The position numbers and the translations under genes were made by a program. The notes beneath the pieces are model-generated. The model worked only from the letters and a program-made list of their open reading frames with translations, was not told the DNA's origin and ran no database searches. Of a stretch of 64,000 nucleotides of DNA, positions 42,310-50,750 are shown in pieces (position 1 is the first letter of the stretch; every line of letters starts with the position of its first letter). This DNA comes from Moduliflexus sp964602655 (GTDB lineage: Bacteria > Moduliflexota > Moduliflexia > Moduliflexales > Moduliflexaceae). The stretch spans positions 49,732 through 113,731 of the forward strand of contig CAZRSF010000007.1 in assembly GCA_964602655.1 (NCBI GenBank). The letters run 5' to 3'.

Positions 42310-43074
42310 TTATCCAAACCACTTGCGTTTGATCGGAATGGGGGCTTCGAGGTAGTCAATCGGCTGGCCGGAGATCACTTGCTGCGGAATCGTCGTGACC
42401 ATCGCCTGCGCCTGCTCTTTGCCAACGATTTTTGCGGCTTCTTTGACGCCTTTCGAAAGAATCGGAGGCCGGGAATCGGTAGAATGCGCGTCGGAAGCGA
42501 GAATATGCGCTAAGTTATGTTCGACCAGTATTTTCGCGCATTTTTGGGCATGGCGTCCGAATCCTCCCGTCAGGCTCATCGCCGTAATCTGGCTCAAGAC
42601 GCCGAGCGAAACGAGATCGTACACGCGATTCGGATGTTGCTGCACCTCGCCGATCCGCTCAGGATGGGTCAACACCGGCACGATATTTTTCAGCAGCAGA
42701 TTGAAGACCATGTTTTCGATGTTGGCCGGAAGCGTGTGGGACGGGAATTCCAACAGAAAATAGCGCTTCGTCTGATTGATCGTCATAATCTCGCCGCTGG
42801 CGATTTTCTCCGACGTATTCACATCAATATACACGTCTGCGCCCGGCAGAATGGTCAGAGGAATCTTCGCCTGTTTCAACGCGGTATTCAGCAGTTCGAC
42901 CTTGGCTAAAATCGTCGCGGACGGCGTGTTATAAACGCCGTCGTGCTGGTGCGGGCTGCCGACAATCGTCTTCACGCCATCGGCGACTGCCATGCGGCAC
43001 ATTTCGAGGCTTTCTTCAAGGGTTTTCGCGCCGTCGTCCACGCCCGGCAAGATATGGCAATGAATATCAATCAT
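42310..43074 (-). CDS. CpsB/CapC-type PHP-domain tyrosine phosphatase
   Basis: A 254-residue metal-dependent protein-tyrosine phosphatase of the PHP fold. The opening MIDIHCHILPGVDDGAKTLE provides the first metal His residues (His5, His7). Further ligands lie in GSPHQHDGVYN, LTHPERIG, and ASDAHSTDSRPP. In capsule and exopolysaccharide systems this enzyme dephosphorylates the BY-kinase that controls chain length. No kinase or polysaccharide gene is adjacent here, so its target is unknown. The upstream hairpin at 43088 separates it from AMMECR1. Confidence 0.9.
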   Translation of the reverse strand: MIDIHCHILPGVDDGAKTLEESLEMCRMAVADGVKTIVGSPHQHDGVYNTPSATILAKVELLNTALKQAKIPLTILPGADVYIDVNTSEKIASGEIMTINQTKRYFLLEFPSHTLPANIENMVFNLLLKNIVPVLTHPERIGEVQQHPNRVYDLVSLGVLSQITAMSLTGGFGRHAQKCAKILVEHNLAHILASDAHSTDSRPPILSKGVKEAAKIVGKEQAQAMVTTIPQQVISGQPIDYLEAPIPIKRKWFG

Positions 43075-43087
43075 AGTTATTTTGATA

Positions 43088-43120
43088 AGCCCTGCCAGGG
43101 TTTAAAACCCTAACAGGGCT
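43088..43120. terminator. AGCCCTG palindrome between minus-strand genes
   Basis: AGCCCTGCCAGGGTTT and AAACCCTAACAGGGCT form a stem with one mismatch pair. It belongs to the CCCTGCCAGGG family also seen at 28946 and 45141. It probably ends the AMMECR1 transcript. Confidence 0.55.
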
Positions 43121-43134
43121 AAATGTTACCACTG

Positions 43135-43707
43135 TCAAGAAGACATCTCGTTTTCATGAAACACCTGCGCGCTGAAGACGTAAATCGCGGTCTGCGGGTC
43201 GCGCCACGCATCTATCGGCAAGCCGGCTTTCTGGCAGGTATGCGCGAGAAACGTCTCGCGATCCCAGCCGTATTCGGTGGCGACCTGCGGCAGCAATAGC
43301 CCACTGCGATGTCCGCGCCGCAGCAAAATGCCGTGAGCGCCGACGGTGACTTCTTCGGGGTTTTCGACTTTGCGCAGCGGCGTCATCACCGAAATTTCCA
43401 GATCGAAGTCACCCAACTCGGCGACGGTCATCGGTTGGAAGCGAGGGTCTTCGGTCGAGGCGGCGACGGCCATATCAACGATGGTTTCGTAGAGCGGTTT
43501 GATCCCTTCGACGTATCCGATGCAGCCGCGCAGTTGTCCATGACGCTTAATCGTCACGAATGCGCCGCATTTTTCCAGCAATTCCGGCTCGTTCACCTCG
43601 AATGTCGGAATCTTTTTTGTGCGAATATAGGAGTCTATTGTCTCTCGCGCCATCCGCAGCAATTTCTGCCGCAATTCCGGGCGTAATGCTGTTGGTTCGT
43701 ATCCCAT
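43135..43707 (-). CDS. AmmeMemoRadiSam system protein A (AMMECR1 domain)
   Basis: A 190-residue AMMECR1-fold protein. GGAGGGGG lies just before the chosen ATG; the frame extends upstream, but that part is not conserved in kind. The hallmark LRGCIGY motif is present in the segment HGQLRGCIGYVEGIKPLYE, followed by AAASTEDPRFQPMTVAEL and ISVMTPLRKVENPEEV. In many bacteria it sits with a MEMO protein and a radical SAM enzyme; here it stands alone. The biochemical role is not established. Confidence 0.9.
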   Translation of the reverse strand: MGYEPTALRPELRQKLLRMARETIDSYIRTKKIPTFEVNEPELLEKCGAFVTIKRHGQLRGCIGYVEGIKPLYETIVDMAVAASTEDPRFQPMTVAELGDFDLEISVMTPLRKVENPEEVTVGAHGILLRRGHRSGLLLPQVATEYGWDRETFLAHTCQKAGLPIDAWRDPQTAIYVFSAQVFHENEMSS

Positions 43708-43902
43708 AATTTCCCCCTCCTTCGCGGGTAATCTATCTTCGCGAAGTTTTTGCGCGCCTGTCAAGCAAAAAGAACGGAAGTCAGGATTTCTCCGAGAAAA
43801 TATTTGACTTTTCATCTCATGTATCAGATTCGCCGCAAGAAAGGATAATACCGTTTTGCTGTATTCTGTCAATAGAGTTCACTATCAAAGAAGGAGAAAA
43901 TT

Positions 43903-45135
43903 ATGGCAGCATTAAAAGGGAAATTAGTGGTGGCGCAATCCGGCGGGCCGACCTCGGTCTTCAATAACAGCGCATGCGGCGTGATTCAAGAAGCGCTGAA
44001 GCATGACGAGGCGTTTGATGGTGTGTATGGCGCGGTCAACGGCGTGATGGGGATTCTGCACGAAAATTTGATTGATCTGCGCAAAGAACAACCGGCCACT
44101 CTCGCAGGCTTGCGCAAAACTCCGGCGAGCGCCTTGGGCACCTGCCGCCGTAAGTTGAACGATCAGGATATGGATCGCATTCTGGCCGTGTTCGAAGCGC
44201 ATGACATCCGCTACTTTTTTTATAACGGCGGCAACGATTCGATGGACACCGCCAATAAAATCAGCGAGTTGGCGACCGCCGCGAACTATGAAATGCGCGT
44301 GTTCGGCATTCCGAAAACGGTGGATAACGATCTCGTCGAAACCGACCATTGCCCCGGTTTCGGCAGCGCCGCGCGACTCATGGCGCTTTCGACGCGCGAT
44401 GTCGGGCGTGATACCGAATGCGGCGCGCTGACAACCACGCCGGTCTGTGTGATGGAAGCGATGGGACGCGACGCCGGATGGTTGACCGCCTCCGCTGCGA
44501 TTGGCCGCCAGGATGAACGCGACGCGCCGCATTTGATTTATCTGCCGGAAGTGCCGTTTACTATCGAAAAATTTTTGAATGATGTGCAGCGCGTGTATGA
44601 TCGCCTGAAATTCGTGGTGATCGCCGTGTCTGAAGGCATTCGCACACCGGATGGAAATCTGCTGCTGAAATCGTCGTCGCTGGATGCGTTCGGGCATACC
44701 CAATTAGGCGGCGTCGGCGATTTTCTCGCGAAAACCGTGATGGAAAAATTGAAAATCAAAGCGAGAACCAATATTGCCGGAACGATTCAACGTTCCCTGA
44801 TTTCCGCCGCCTCGCCGATTGATCTGGAAGAGGCGTATCTCGTCGGCAAAATGGGCGTCAAATACGCGCTGGAAGGGCATAGCGGCTATATGGTGTCGCT
44901 CGTGCGCGAATCGGACGCGCCCTATCGCTGCGTCACCGGCCTTGCGCCGCTCAACAAAGTCGCGAACGCGGCCAAATCGATCCCGGCAGACATGATCGCG
45001 CCGAACGGCACGGATATGAACGACAACTTTCTGCGCTACGTCACGCCATTAGTCGGCGATTTGCCGTCAACCTCAGACTACGTGCGCTTAGAAAAACACG
45101 CCATCGCGAAACTGTTGGACGCCTATCAGCGGTAA
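43903..45135 (+). CDS. Phosphofructokinase, pyrophosphate-dependent type
   Basis: A 410-residue glycolytic phosphofructokinase. Motifs are AQSGGPTSVFNNSACG at the start, FFYNGGNDSMDTANKI (109-120), GIPKTVDNDL (135-144) and MEAMGRDAGWLTAS (185-197). Asp at 112 after GGN and the Lys of PKTVDND are the residues that mark PPi use instead of ATP in related enzymes. PPi-PFK runs reversibly and saves ATP, common in anaerobes. AAGGAGA precedes the ATG. The gene is divergent from AMMECR1 and ends in a strong terminator. Confidence 0.9.
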   Translation: MAALKGKLVVAQSGGPTSVFNNSACGVIQEALKHDEAFDGVYGAVNGVMGILHENLIDLRKEQPATLAGLRKTPASALGTCRRKLNDQDMDRILAVFEAHDIRYFFYNGGNDSMDTANKISELATAANYEMRVFGIPKTVDNDLVETDHCPGFGSAARLMALSTRDVGRDTECGALTTTPVCVMEAMGRDAGWLTASAAIGRQDERDAPHLIYLPEVPFTIEKFLNDVQRVYDRLKFVVIAVSEGIRTPDGNLLLKSSSLDAFGHTQLGGVGDFLAKTVMEKLKIKARTNIAGTIQRSLISAASPIDLEEAYLVGKMGVKYALEGHSGYMVSLVRESDAPYRCVTGLAPLNKVANAAKSIPADMIAPNGTDMNDNFLRYVTPLVGDLPSTSDYVRLEKHAIAKLLDAYQR

Positions 45136-45140
45136 ACATC

Positions 45141-45177
45141 ACCCCTGCCAGGGTTTCGAACCCTGGCAGGGGTTTTT
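45141..45177 (+). terminator. Intrinsic terminator of the phosphofructokinase gene
   Basis: A perfect 16-bp stem (ACCCCTGCCAGGGTT/AACCCTGGCAGGGGT) with a TCG loop, followed by TTTTT on the plus strand. It lies between convergent genes. It belongs to the same palindrome family as 28946-28978. Confidence 0.85.
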
Positions 45178-45179
45178 CA

Positions 45180-45836
45180 TTAGAACTGCTGTTCGAAGCG
45201 ATGAAATGCCTGTTTCAACGCCTCTAATTCCGCCGACAAGGCGGCAACCGTTGCTTCAAGCGCAGTCAGGCGATCCGCTTCGACCTCAACGGCGTCTTCG
45301 CGCACATCTTCAATCGGCAGCAGGTCTGGCGCAGTCTCTTCGACCGCCTCAACGGAATCTCCTAACTCATGCCGATAGCGCGCCTCTTTCTGTCCCGGTT
45401 TTCGCGGAAGTTCCCGCGCGTAGCCCATCTCAATCAACGATTCAAGCGCATCCGTCACATCGTCCAACGTGTGGAACGCCGCCATGCGGTCGGCTCTGGC
45501 GCGTAATTCGCCGGGCGTTTGCGCGCCGCGCAGCATCAGCACGCCTAATATCGCCGCTTCCTCTTCGGAAATGCTGGCCTGTTCGCAAAAACGTTCTTCA
45601 TATTTGGCGACCCGCACCGACGCGCTTTGCCGCACCAGGTCTTTGGCTTTCAAGCCCTTCAACGCCCGCAATACCGTCGTATCGCCATACGTCGTCACCG
45701 GGTCGCGATTTACTTTCTGATTGCAGGCATTGATCAGCGCATTCAATGATAAGGGGTAATAATCCGGCGTGGTCATTTTCTTTTCCAGCAAGCTGCCGAG
45801 CACACGCAGTTCTTCAGCCGTCAACATGTATTTCAT
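45180..45836 (-). CDS. YceH/DUF480 family protein
   Basis: A 218-residue protein with two winged-helix-like domains. The start MKYMLTAEELRVLGSLLEKK is preceded by GGAGGG. Family signatures are TTPDYYPLSLNALINACNQK, DPVTTYGDTTVLRAL, and LGVLMLRGAQTPGELRARAD. The C-terminal 35 residues form a coiled coil (EVEADRLTALEATVAALSAE), which many relatives also have. The function of the family is unknown; DNA binding is possible by fold. Confidence 0.9.
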   Translation of the reverse strand: MKYMLTAEELRVLGSLLEKKMTTPDYYPLSLNALINACNQKVNRDPVTTYGDTTVLRALKGLKAKDLVRQSASVRVAKYEERFCEQASISEEEAAILGVLMLRGAQTPGELRARADRMAAFHTLDDVTDALESLIEMGYARELPRKPGQKEARYRHELGDSVEAVEETAPDLLPIEDVREDAVEVEADRLTALEATVAALSAELEALKQAFHRFEQQF

Positions 45837-46100
45837 ACGATTCAGCCCTCCAATCCTCATAAGTGGTCTATGAAATCCGGACTCGACAGGTGTTCGACAC
45901 CTGTGGGGTCTCATGACGCCAATACCAGCGAATCATGCGCTCCTATCAGAACATAGAGACGAAGTAAAGAAAAAAATCATCCGAAATCGTTGAGATTGCT
46001 TCATATTCGTTCAGCATAAATCCTGCCTTCTTGCAGACTATTTCATTGACAAAACACATCTCTGCTTCGATTGTTAAAAACAAACAGGGGAGGGAGCGCC

Positions 46101-47210
46101 ATGCCGGATACATCAGCCGTGCTCATTGTTGAGGATAATCCCGCGCAGTTAGAGACGTTGACCAACATCCTGGAAGACGCGGGCTTCCAGCCGGTCGGCT
46201 GCGCAACCGGTCGCGCAGCTATCGAAGCCTGCCAGCGGCAAGCATTTCCGGTGGCAATTTTAGATTTACGCCTGCCGGACATGGATGGGCTGGAAGTGCT
46301 AAGCCATCTCAAACAGCGCGCGCCAGAGATGAAGGTGATTATCAACACCGCCTATGCCAGCCTGGAATCCGCCGTAAGCGCCGTGAATCGCGACGCCTTT
46401 GCGTATGTGCAAAAAATGGGGGATGTGGCTGAACTGATCAACCATGTTCACCGTGCGTTTCATGCCCATCTTGTCGGCTATAGCGCCCGCTTAGAACAGG
46501 AGGTGCGTGCCCGCACCGCCGAACTATCCGAAGCCAATACGGGCTTGCAGCAGGAGATCGAAGAGCGCAAGCGGGTGGAAGAACGCCTGAATATCGCGCT
46601 GAAAGAGAAAGAGGTGTTGATGCGCGAAATTCTGCACCGCACCAAAAACAATATGATGGCGATCAGCAGCCTGCTCGCCGTGCAATCTTCCCGTTTGCAA
46701 AATGACGAGGAGTTCCACCATTTCGAGGAAATTTCCTATCGCGTCCAGGCCATGTTGATGGTGCAGCAGCAACTTTACGAATCACAGGATTTCAGGAATT
46801 TGACGCTTGACACGTACCTTGAAGATTTAGCCTGCGCGATCTTCCATAATCTCAACACCAATCGAGGCCGAATCGAGGTCAAATTCAATCTTGCGCCGGC
46901 GCTGGTGTCTGCCGATACGGCGATCCCCTGCGGCCTGCTGCTCAACGAACTGCTTACCAATGCCGTAAAATATGCCTTCCCGAACGGTCGCGACGGCGAA
47001 ATCCTGATCGCGCTGCATCCGAAAGAGGCTGACCAGCTTGAAATTCGGGTCAGGGATACTGGCGTGGGATTGCCGGATGATTTCGAACTAAGGCAGGCGA
47101 ATTCATTGGGATTGCAGCTTGTCAGTAGTTTTGTCAAACAACTTCACGGAACGCTGAACATCACGCGCGCGCCGGGCGCGGAATTTGTGATTCGATTCCC
47201 AAAGCGTTAA
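46101..47210 (+). CDS. Receiver-histidine kinase hybrid (HisKA_2 type), RR1
   Basis: A 369-residue cytosolic protein with a receiver domain first (1-120, phospho-acceptor Asp55 in AILDLRLPDMDG), a coiled coil (125-170), and a HisKA_2/HWE-like kinase with His179 in REILHRTKNNMMAISS. An HATPase with NELLTNAVKYAFP and RDTGVGLP closes it. GGGGAGGG sets the start; TTGACA at 46046 with a 19-bp spacer to TTGTTA is a weak candidate promoter. It heads a five-gene run in which such hybrids alternate with membrane PAS kinases. It has no output domain, so it passes signal to other proteins. Confidence 0.9.
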   Translation: MPDTSAVLIVEDNPAQLETLTNILEDAGFQPVGCATGRAAIEACQRQAFPVAILDLRLPDMDGLEVLSHLKQRAPEMKVIINTAYASLESAVSAVNRDAFAYVQKMGDVAELINHVHRAFHAHLVGYSARLEQEVRARTAELSEANTGLQQEIEERKRVEERLNIALKEKEVLMREILHRTKNNMMAISSLLAVQSSRLQNDEEFHHFEEISYRVQAMLMVQQQLYESQDFRNLTLDTYLEDLACAIFHNLNTNRGRIEVKFNLAPALVSADTAIPCGLLLNELLTNAVKYAFPNGRDGEILIALHPKEADQLEIRVRDTGVGLPDDFELRQANSLGLQLVSSFVKQLHGTLNITRAPGAEFVIRFPKR

Positions 47211-47275
47211 CGGAACAGGGCGATGACATTCTCATGACAAAACTTAACAACCCCGCGCCATAGGAGCAACGACGA

Positions 47276-49495
47276 ATGGCATCACAACACGTATTTCATG
47301 CCGATTCGATTTCCCGACGATTGACGATCAGCCTCGTGCTCATGGTGGCAATTTTCGCCTGTGGCGTCGCTGCCGCGTTTTATTTTGAGGCCAACGCGCA
47401 AGCCGAGCGCGAATTACTCAAACATGCCGACGAGATGATCGAATACCTCTCCGGCGTGATCGCTCTTCCGCTCTGGAATTTTGATGCGCATGCCGTGACG
47501 GCGATTGGCGAGACATTGGCGCAGAACGCGCTGGTGAAAACTCTCGTCATCACAGACCATTCCGGCAACGTCGTGTATGCGTATCAAAACGACCGCGATG
47601 CGATATGGATTACACGCGCGCATCACATTCAGCATAAGGGCGAAATCATCGGAAACATACAGTTGACGTTCACGAAACAGCCCGGCCACCAGGCGCAACG
47701 CGCGTTGCTCCGGGTGCTGCTCGCGACCACTGCCATGATTTTGCTGGCGTTAGGTCTCTTAAGCGGCGTCCTGATTCGCGTTTTTCTCCGCCGTTCATTG
47801 CAACGCCTCAATGCGATTGTGAATGCGTATGCGGCAGAAAAATATGATGGCGTGTGGGATATGCCGCTGCCATATCTCGAATTTCAGCCGTTCGGCGACG
47901 TGCTGAGGCGTCTGGGAATGACCATCAGTCAACAGATGAAGCGGTTGCAGGAAAGCGAAGAGCGCTATTGCAAGGCACAAGCAATAGGACATGTCGGTAA
48001 CTGGGAATATCACTTGCAAACCAATCATTTCTGGGGGTCTGACGAAGCCAAACGCATCTACGGCTTCGATCCCGCGCAGAGCGATTTTTCCACCGACGCC
48101 GTCGAAAATTGCATTCCGGAAAGGGAGCGGGTGCATCAGGCATTGATTGACCTGATCGAATCCGAGAAACCGTATAATTTGGAATTCGAAGTCCTCCCCA
48201 AAAATTCCTCCGAACCGAAAATCATCGCGTCTATCGCCGAATTAGTGCGCGACGAACGCGGCGATCCATTGAAAGTCGTTGGCGTCATTCAGGACATCAC
48301 CGAGCGCAAGCGGGCGGAGAAGGCTTTGCGAGAAAGCGAAGAGCGTTTCCGTTTCGTGCTCGATAACTCGCTCGATGCGGCATATCGTCGCAATTTGCAA
48401 ACTGACTGTTACGATTACATCAGCCCCGTCATCGATCACGTTCTCGGTTGGTCAATCGAAGACATGAATCGCATGGATACCCAGACCGTGCTGGCTCTCA
48501 TTCATCCCGATGATGTGGCGATGATTGCGCAGGAAATCGAACGAACCAATGCGCTGTGTCAGGCCACTGGTCGAGCGACAGGGATGCTGGAATACCGCAT
48601 CCGCGATCAAGATGGTGAGTATCGTTGGGTGGGCGATACCATCACGACGCTGGCCGATAAGGAAGGCCGCCCGTTATATCGCTTAGGCATTGTGCGTGAC
48701 ATCACCGACCGTAAACGCGCCGAGGAATTGATCAAAAATCAGAATCTCCTGTTGGAACAAGCGATACAGCAAAAACAACGGGAGATGGAAGCAATGTTCG
48801 ACAAGCTGATGCGGCAGGAAAAACTCGCCACCATCGGACAAATGGTCGGCAGTATCGCGCATGAATTGCGCAATCCTCTCGGCGCGGTCAAGCAAGCGGT
48901 CTATTACCTCAAACAATTAGCGCAGAAACAGCAACTGACGTCGTCCCATCCCAAAGTCCTGCGCCATCTGGAACTCATGGACAGGGAATTGAATGCCTCG
49001 GAACGGGTCATCGCCGATCTGCTCGACATGACGCGCATGAAACCGGCGCATTGTGTCGAGACCGATTTCCGTCCGATTCTCGACGACGTGATTGCCCAGA
49101 TGCATCTACCGGAGCAGGTGCGCGTGACCATCACGTTGGAACCCGACCCGTGTTTCATTTATGCCGATCCGCTGCAAATGCGACAGGTCTTGCTGAACGT
49201 GCTGACGAATGCGGCGCAGGCGATTGAGGGGGAAGGCATGATTACGATCAGCGCAAACGCATTGACAGAGCCGCGAGAAGCAGTGATTGAGATTCACGAT
49301 ACTGGCGTCGGTGTTGCGCCAGAGGCCGTTCAGAAGGTCTTCGAGCCGTTGTACACGACGAAAGCGACAGGCACGGGGTTAGGGTTAAGCATTTGCAAGC
49401 AGATCGTCGAAGCGCACCAGGGGCGAATCAGCCTGATAAGTCAATCGGAACAGGGGACAACCGTGACGATTGCGCTGCCCGATCAGACGGATTGA
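47276..49495 (+). CDS. Membrane PAS-domain histidine kinase, HK1
   Basis: A 739-residue sensor kinase. Two membrane helices (about 16-37 and 142-168) bracket a periplasmic domain of about 100 residues. A linker, two PAS/PAC domains (about 225-355 and 365-485; IQDITERKRAEKAL and VRDITDRKRAEELI close them), a coiled coil and the kinase core follow. The phospho-acceptor is His529 in SIAHELRNPLGAVKQA, and the HATPase includes NVLTNAAQAI and GLGLSICKQIVEAH. It lies 65 bp after RR1 and is paralogous to HK2. Confidence 0.93.
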   Translation: MASQHVFHADSISRRLTISLVLMVAIFACGVAAAFYFEANAQAERELLKHADEMIEYLSGVIALPLWNFDAHAVTAIGETLAQNALVKTLVITDHSGNVVYAYQNDRDAIWITRAHHIQHKGEIIGNIQLTFTKQPGHQAQRALLRVLLATTAMILLALGLLSGVLIRVFLRRSLQRLNAIVNAYAAEKYDGVWDMPLPYLEFQPFGDVLRRLGMTISQQMKRLQESEERYCKAQAIGHVGNWEYHLQTNHFWGSDEAKRIYGFDPAQSDFSTDAVENCIPERERVHQALIDLIESEKPYNLEFEVLPKNSSEPKIIASIAELVRDERGDPLKVVGVIQDITERKRAEKALRESEERFRFVLDNSLDAAYRRNLQTDCYDYISPVIDHVLGWSIEDMNRMDTQTVLALIHPDDVAMIAQEIERTNALCQATGRATGMLEYRIRDQDGEYRWVGDTITTLADKEGRPLYRLGIVRDITDRKRAEELIKNQNLLLEQAIQQKQREMEAMFDKLMRQEKLATIGQMVGSIAHELRNPLGAVKQAVYYLKQLAQKQQLTSSHPKVLRHLELMDRELNASERVIADLLDMTRMKPAHCVETDFRPILDDVIAQMHLPEQVRVTITLEPDPCFIYADPLQMRQVLLNVLTNAAQAIEGEGMITISANALTEPREAVIEIHDTGVGVAPEAVQKVFEPLYTTKATGTGLGLSICKQIVEAHQGRISLISQSEQGTTVTIALPDQTD

Positions 49496-49539
49496 GGGCG
49501 TAACATGAGTCACGCTTGAAACCCCAGGAGATACCTGAG

Positions 49540-50685
49540 ATGACACATGAAACTACGTTAGGCACGGCTTCACATGTATTGATCGTCGAAGACAACGCCG
49601 CTCAGTTGGAAACCTTGATCGAAATCCTCCGTACCGAGCGTTTGCAGCCGATCGGATGCCAATCCGGGCAGGAGGCGCTCGCGGCGATTCGAGGCCAACA
49701 GGTAAATGTCGCCATTCTGGATTTGCGGTTGCCGGATATGGACGGGTTAGACGTGTTACAACAACTCAAACAGTACAATCCCCGACTCAAAGTCATTATC
49801 AACACGGCCTATGCCAGCATGGACACCGCAGTCGAAGCGCTGAACCGCGATGCCTTTGCGTATGTGCAGAAGATGGGAGATGTCGAAGAATTATTGACGC
49901 ATGTCCATCGGGCGTTTCATGTCTATTTCGAGGAACGCGCGCACACGCTTCAGGCTGCGAATGTCGAGTTGGAGCGCGTGAACCGGATGAAAGACGAATT
50001 TCTGACGACGGGGAGTCACGAATTACGGACGCCGCTGCATGTGATTTTAGGCATGGCCGAGGTCTTGCGAGACGGACTCTATGGCCCGTTGAATCCCAAA
50101 CAGGAGCATGCGGTGGAGCAAATCCAGGCCAAAAGCCGCCAACTCCAGCAGATCACTCAAGACATGCTCGATCTTTCCAAGATTCAGCTTGGGCGTGTCT
50201 CCCTCAATCGGGATGCCGTGTTCCTCAAAGAGGTCTGTCACGCCGAATTAGAGCGCTTTTATCGCCAGATTCAGGCGAAAAATTTACATGTCGAGTTCAT
50301 GTTCGATGATGATGTCACCGCCATTCAGGCGGATGAAATTCAGGTGAGCCGGATGGTGAATCATCTGTGCGACAATGCCATCAAATTCACCCCGGAAGGT
50401 GGGCGGATCGGGGTGGAAGTGCAAGGGGATCGCGCCAGCGCGCACGTGCGTTTGAGTGTGTGGGATACCGGGGTCGGCATTGCGCCGGAAAATATCCCGC
50501 GCATCTTGCAGCCCTTCGTACAGGAAGATGGCAGCCTGACTCGTTCGTATGAGGGCATCGGGCTGGGATTGACTGTGGTCGCGTGTTTGGCGCAGTTGCA
50601 TGGCGGCAGCCTGACGGTGGAAAGCACGCCCGGCCAGGGCAGCCGTTTTACGGTAACATTCCCCTGGAATCCATCGCAACCCTAA
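49540..50685 (+). CDS. Receiver-histidine kinase hybrid (HisKA type), RR2
   Basis: A 381-residue hybrid. The receiver (10-130, Asp61 in AILDLRLPDMDG) is very similar to RR1 and RR3, but the kinase part is of the classic HisKA class with His160 in TGSHELRTPLHVILGM. The HATPase has NHLCDNAIKFTPEGG and VWDTGVGIAPENI. AGGAG about 10 nt upstream favours this start over the ATG at 49516. The swap of kinase type behind a conserved receiver points to domain shuffling after duplication. Confidence 0.9.
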   Translation: MTHETTLGTASHVLIVEDNAAQLETLIEILRTERLQPIGCQSGQEALAAIRGQQVNVAILDLRLPDMDGLDVLQQLKQYNPRLKVIINTAYASMDTAVEALNRDAFAYVQKMGDVEELLTHVHRAFHVYFEERAHTLQAANVELERVNRMKDEFLTTGSHELRTPLHVILGMAEVLRDGLYGPLNPKQEHAVEQIQAKSRQLQQITQDMLDLSKIQLGRVSLNRDAVFLKEVCHAELERFYRQIQAKNLHVEFMFDDDVTAIQADEIQVSRMVNHLCDNAIKFTPEGGRIGVEVQGDRASAHVRLSVWDTGVGIAPENIPRILQPFVQEDGSLTRSYEGIGLGLTVVACLAQLHGGSLTVESTPGQGSRFTVTFPWNPSQP

Positions 50686-50750
50686 AGCATCCTTCAGGTG
50701 TTTTCATCGCCGTAATTGGTCATGCCATCGTTTCAAGGAGGAAGCGGGAT

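Noticed and set aside
43924..44703. 259-residue minus-strand ORF inside the phosphofructokinase gene
   Set aside because: Antisense shadow of a well-conserved gene; composition is atypical and no family is recognised.
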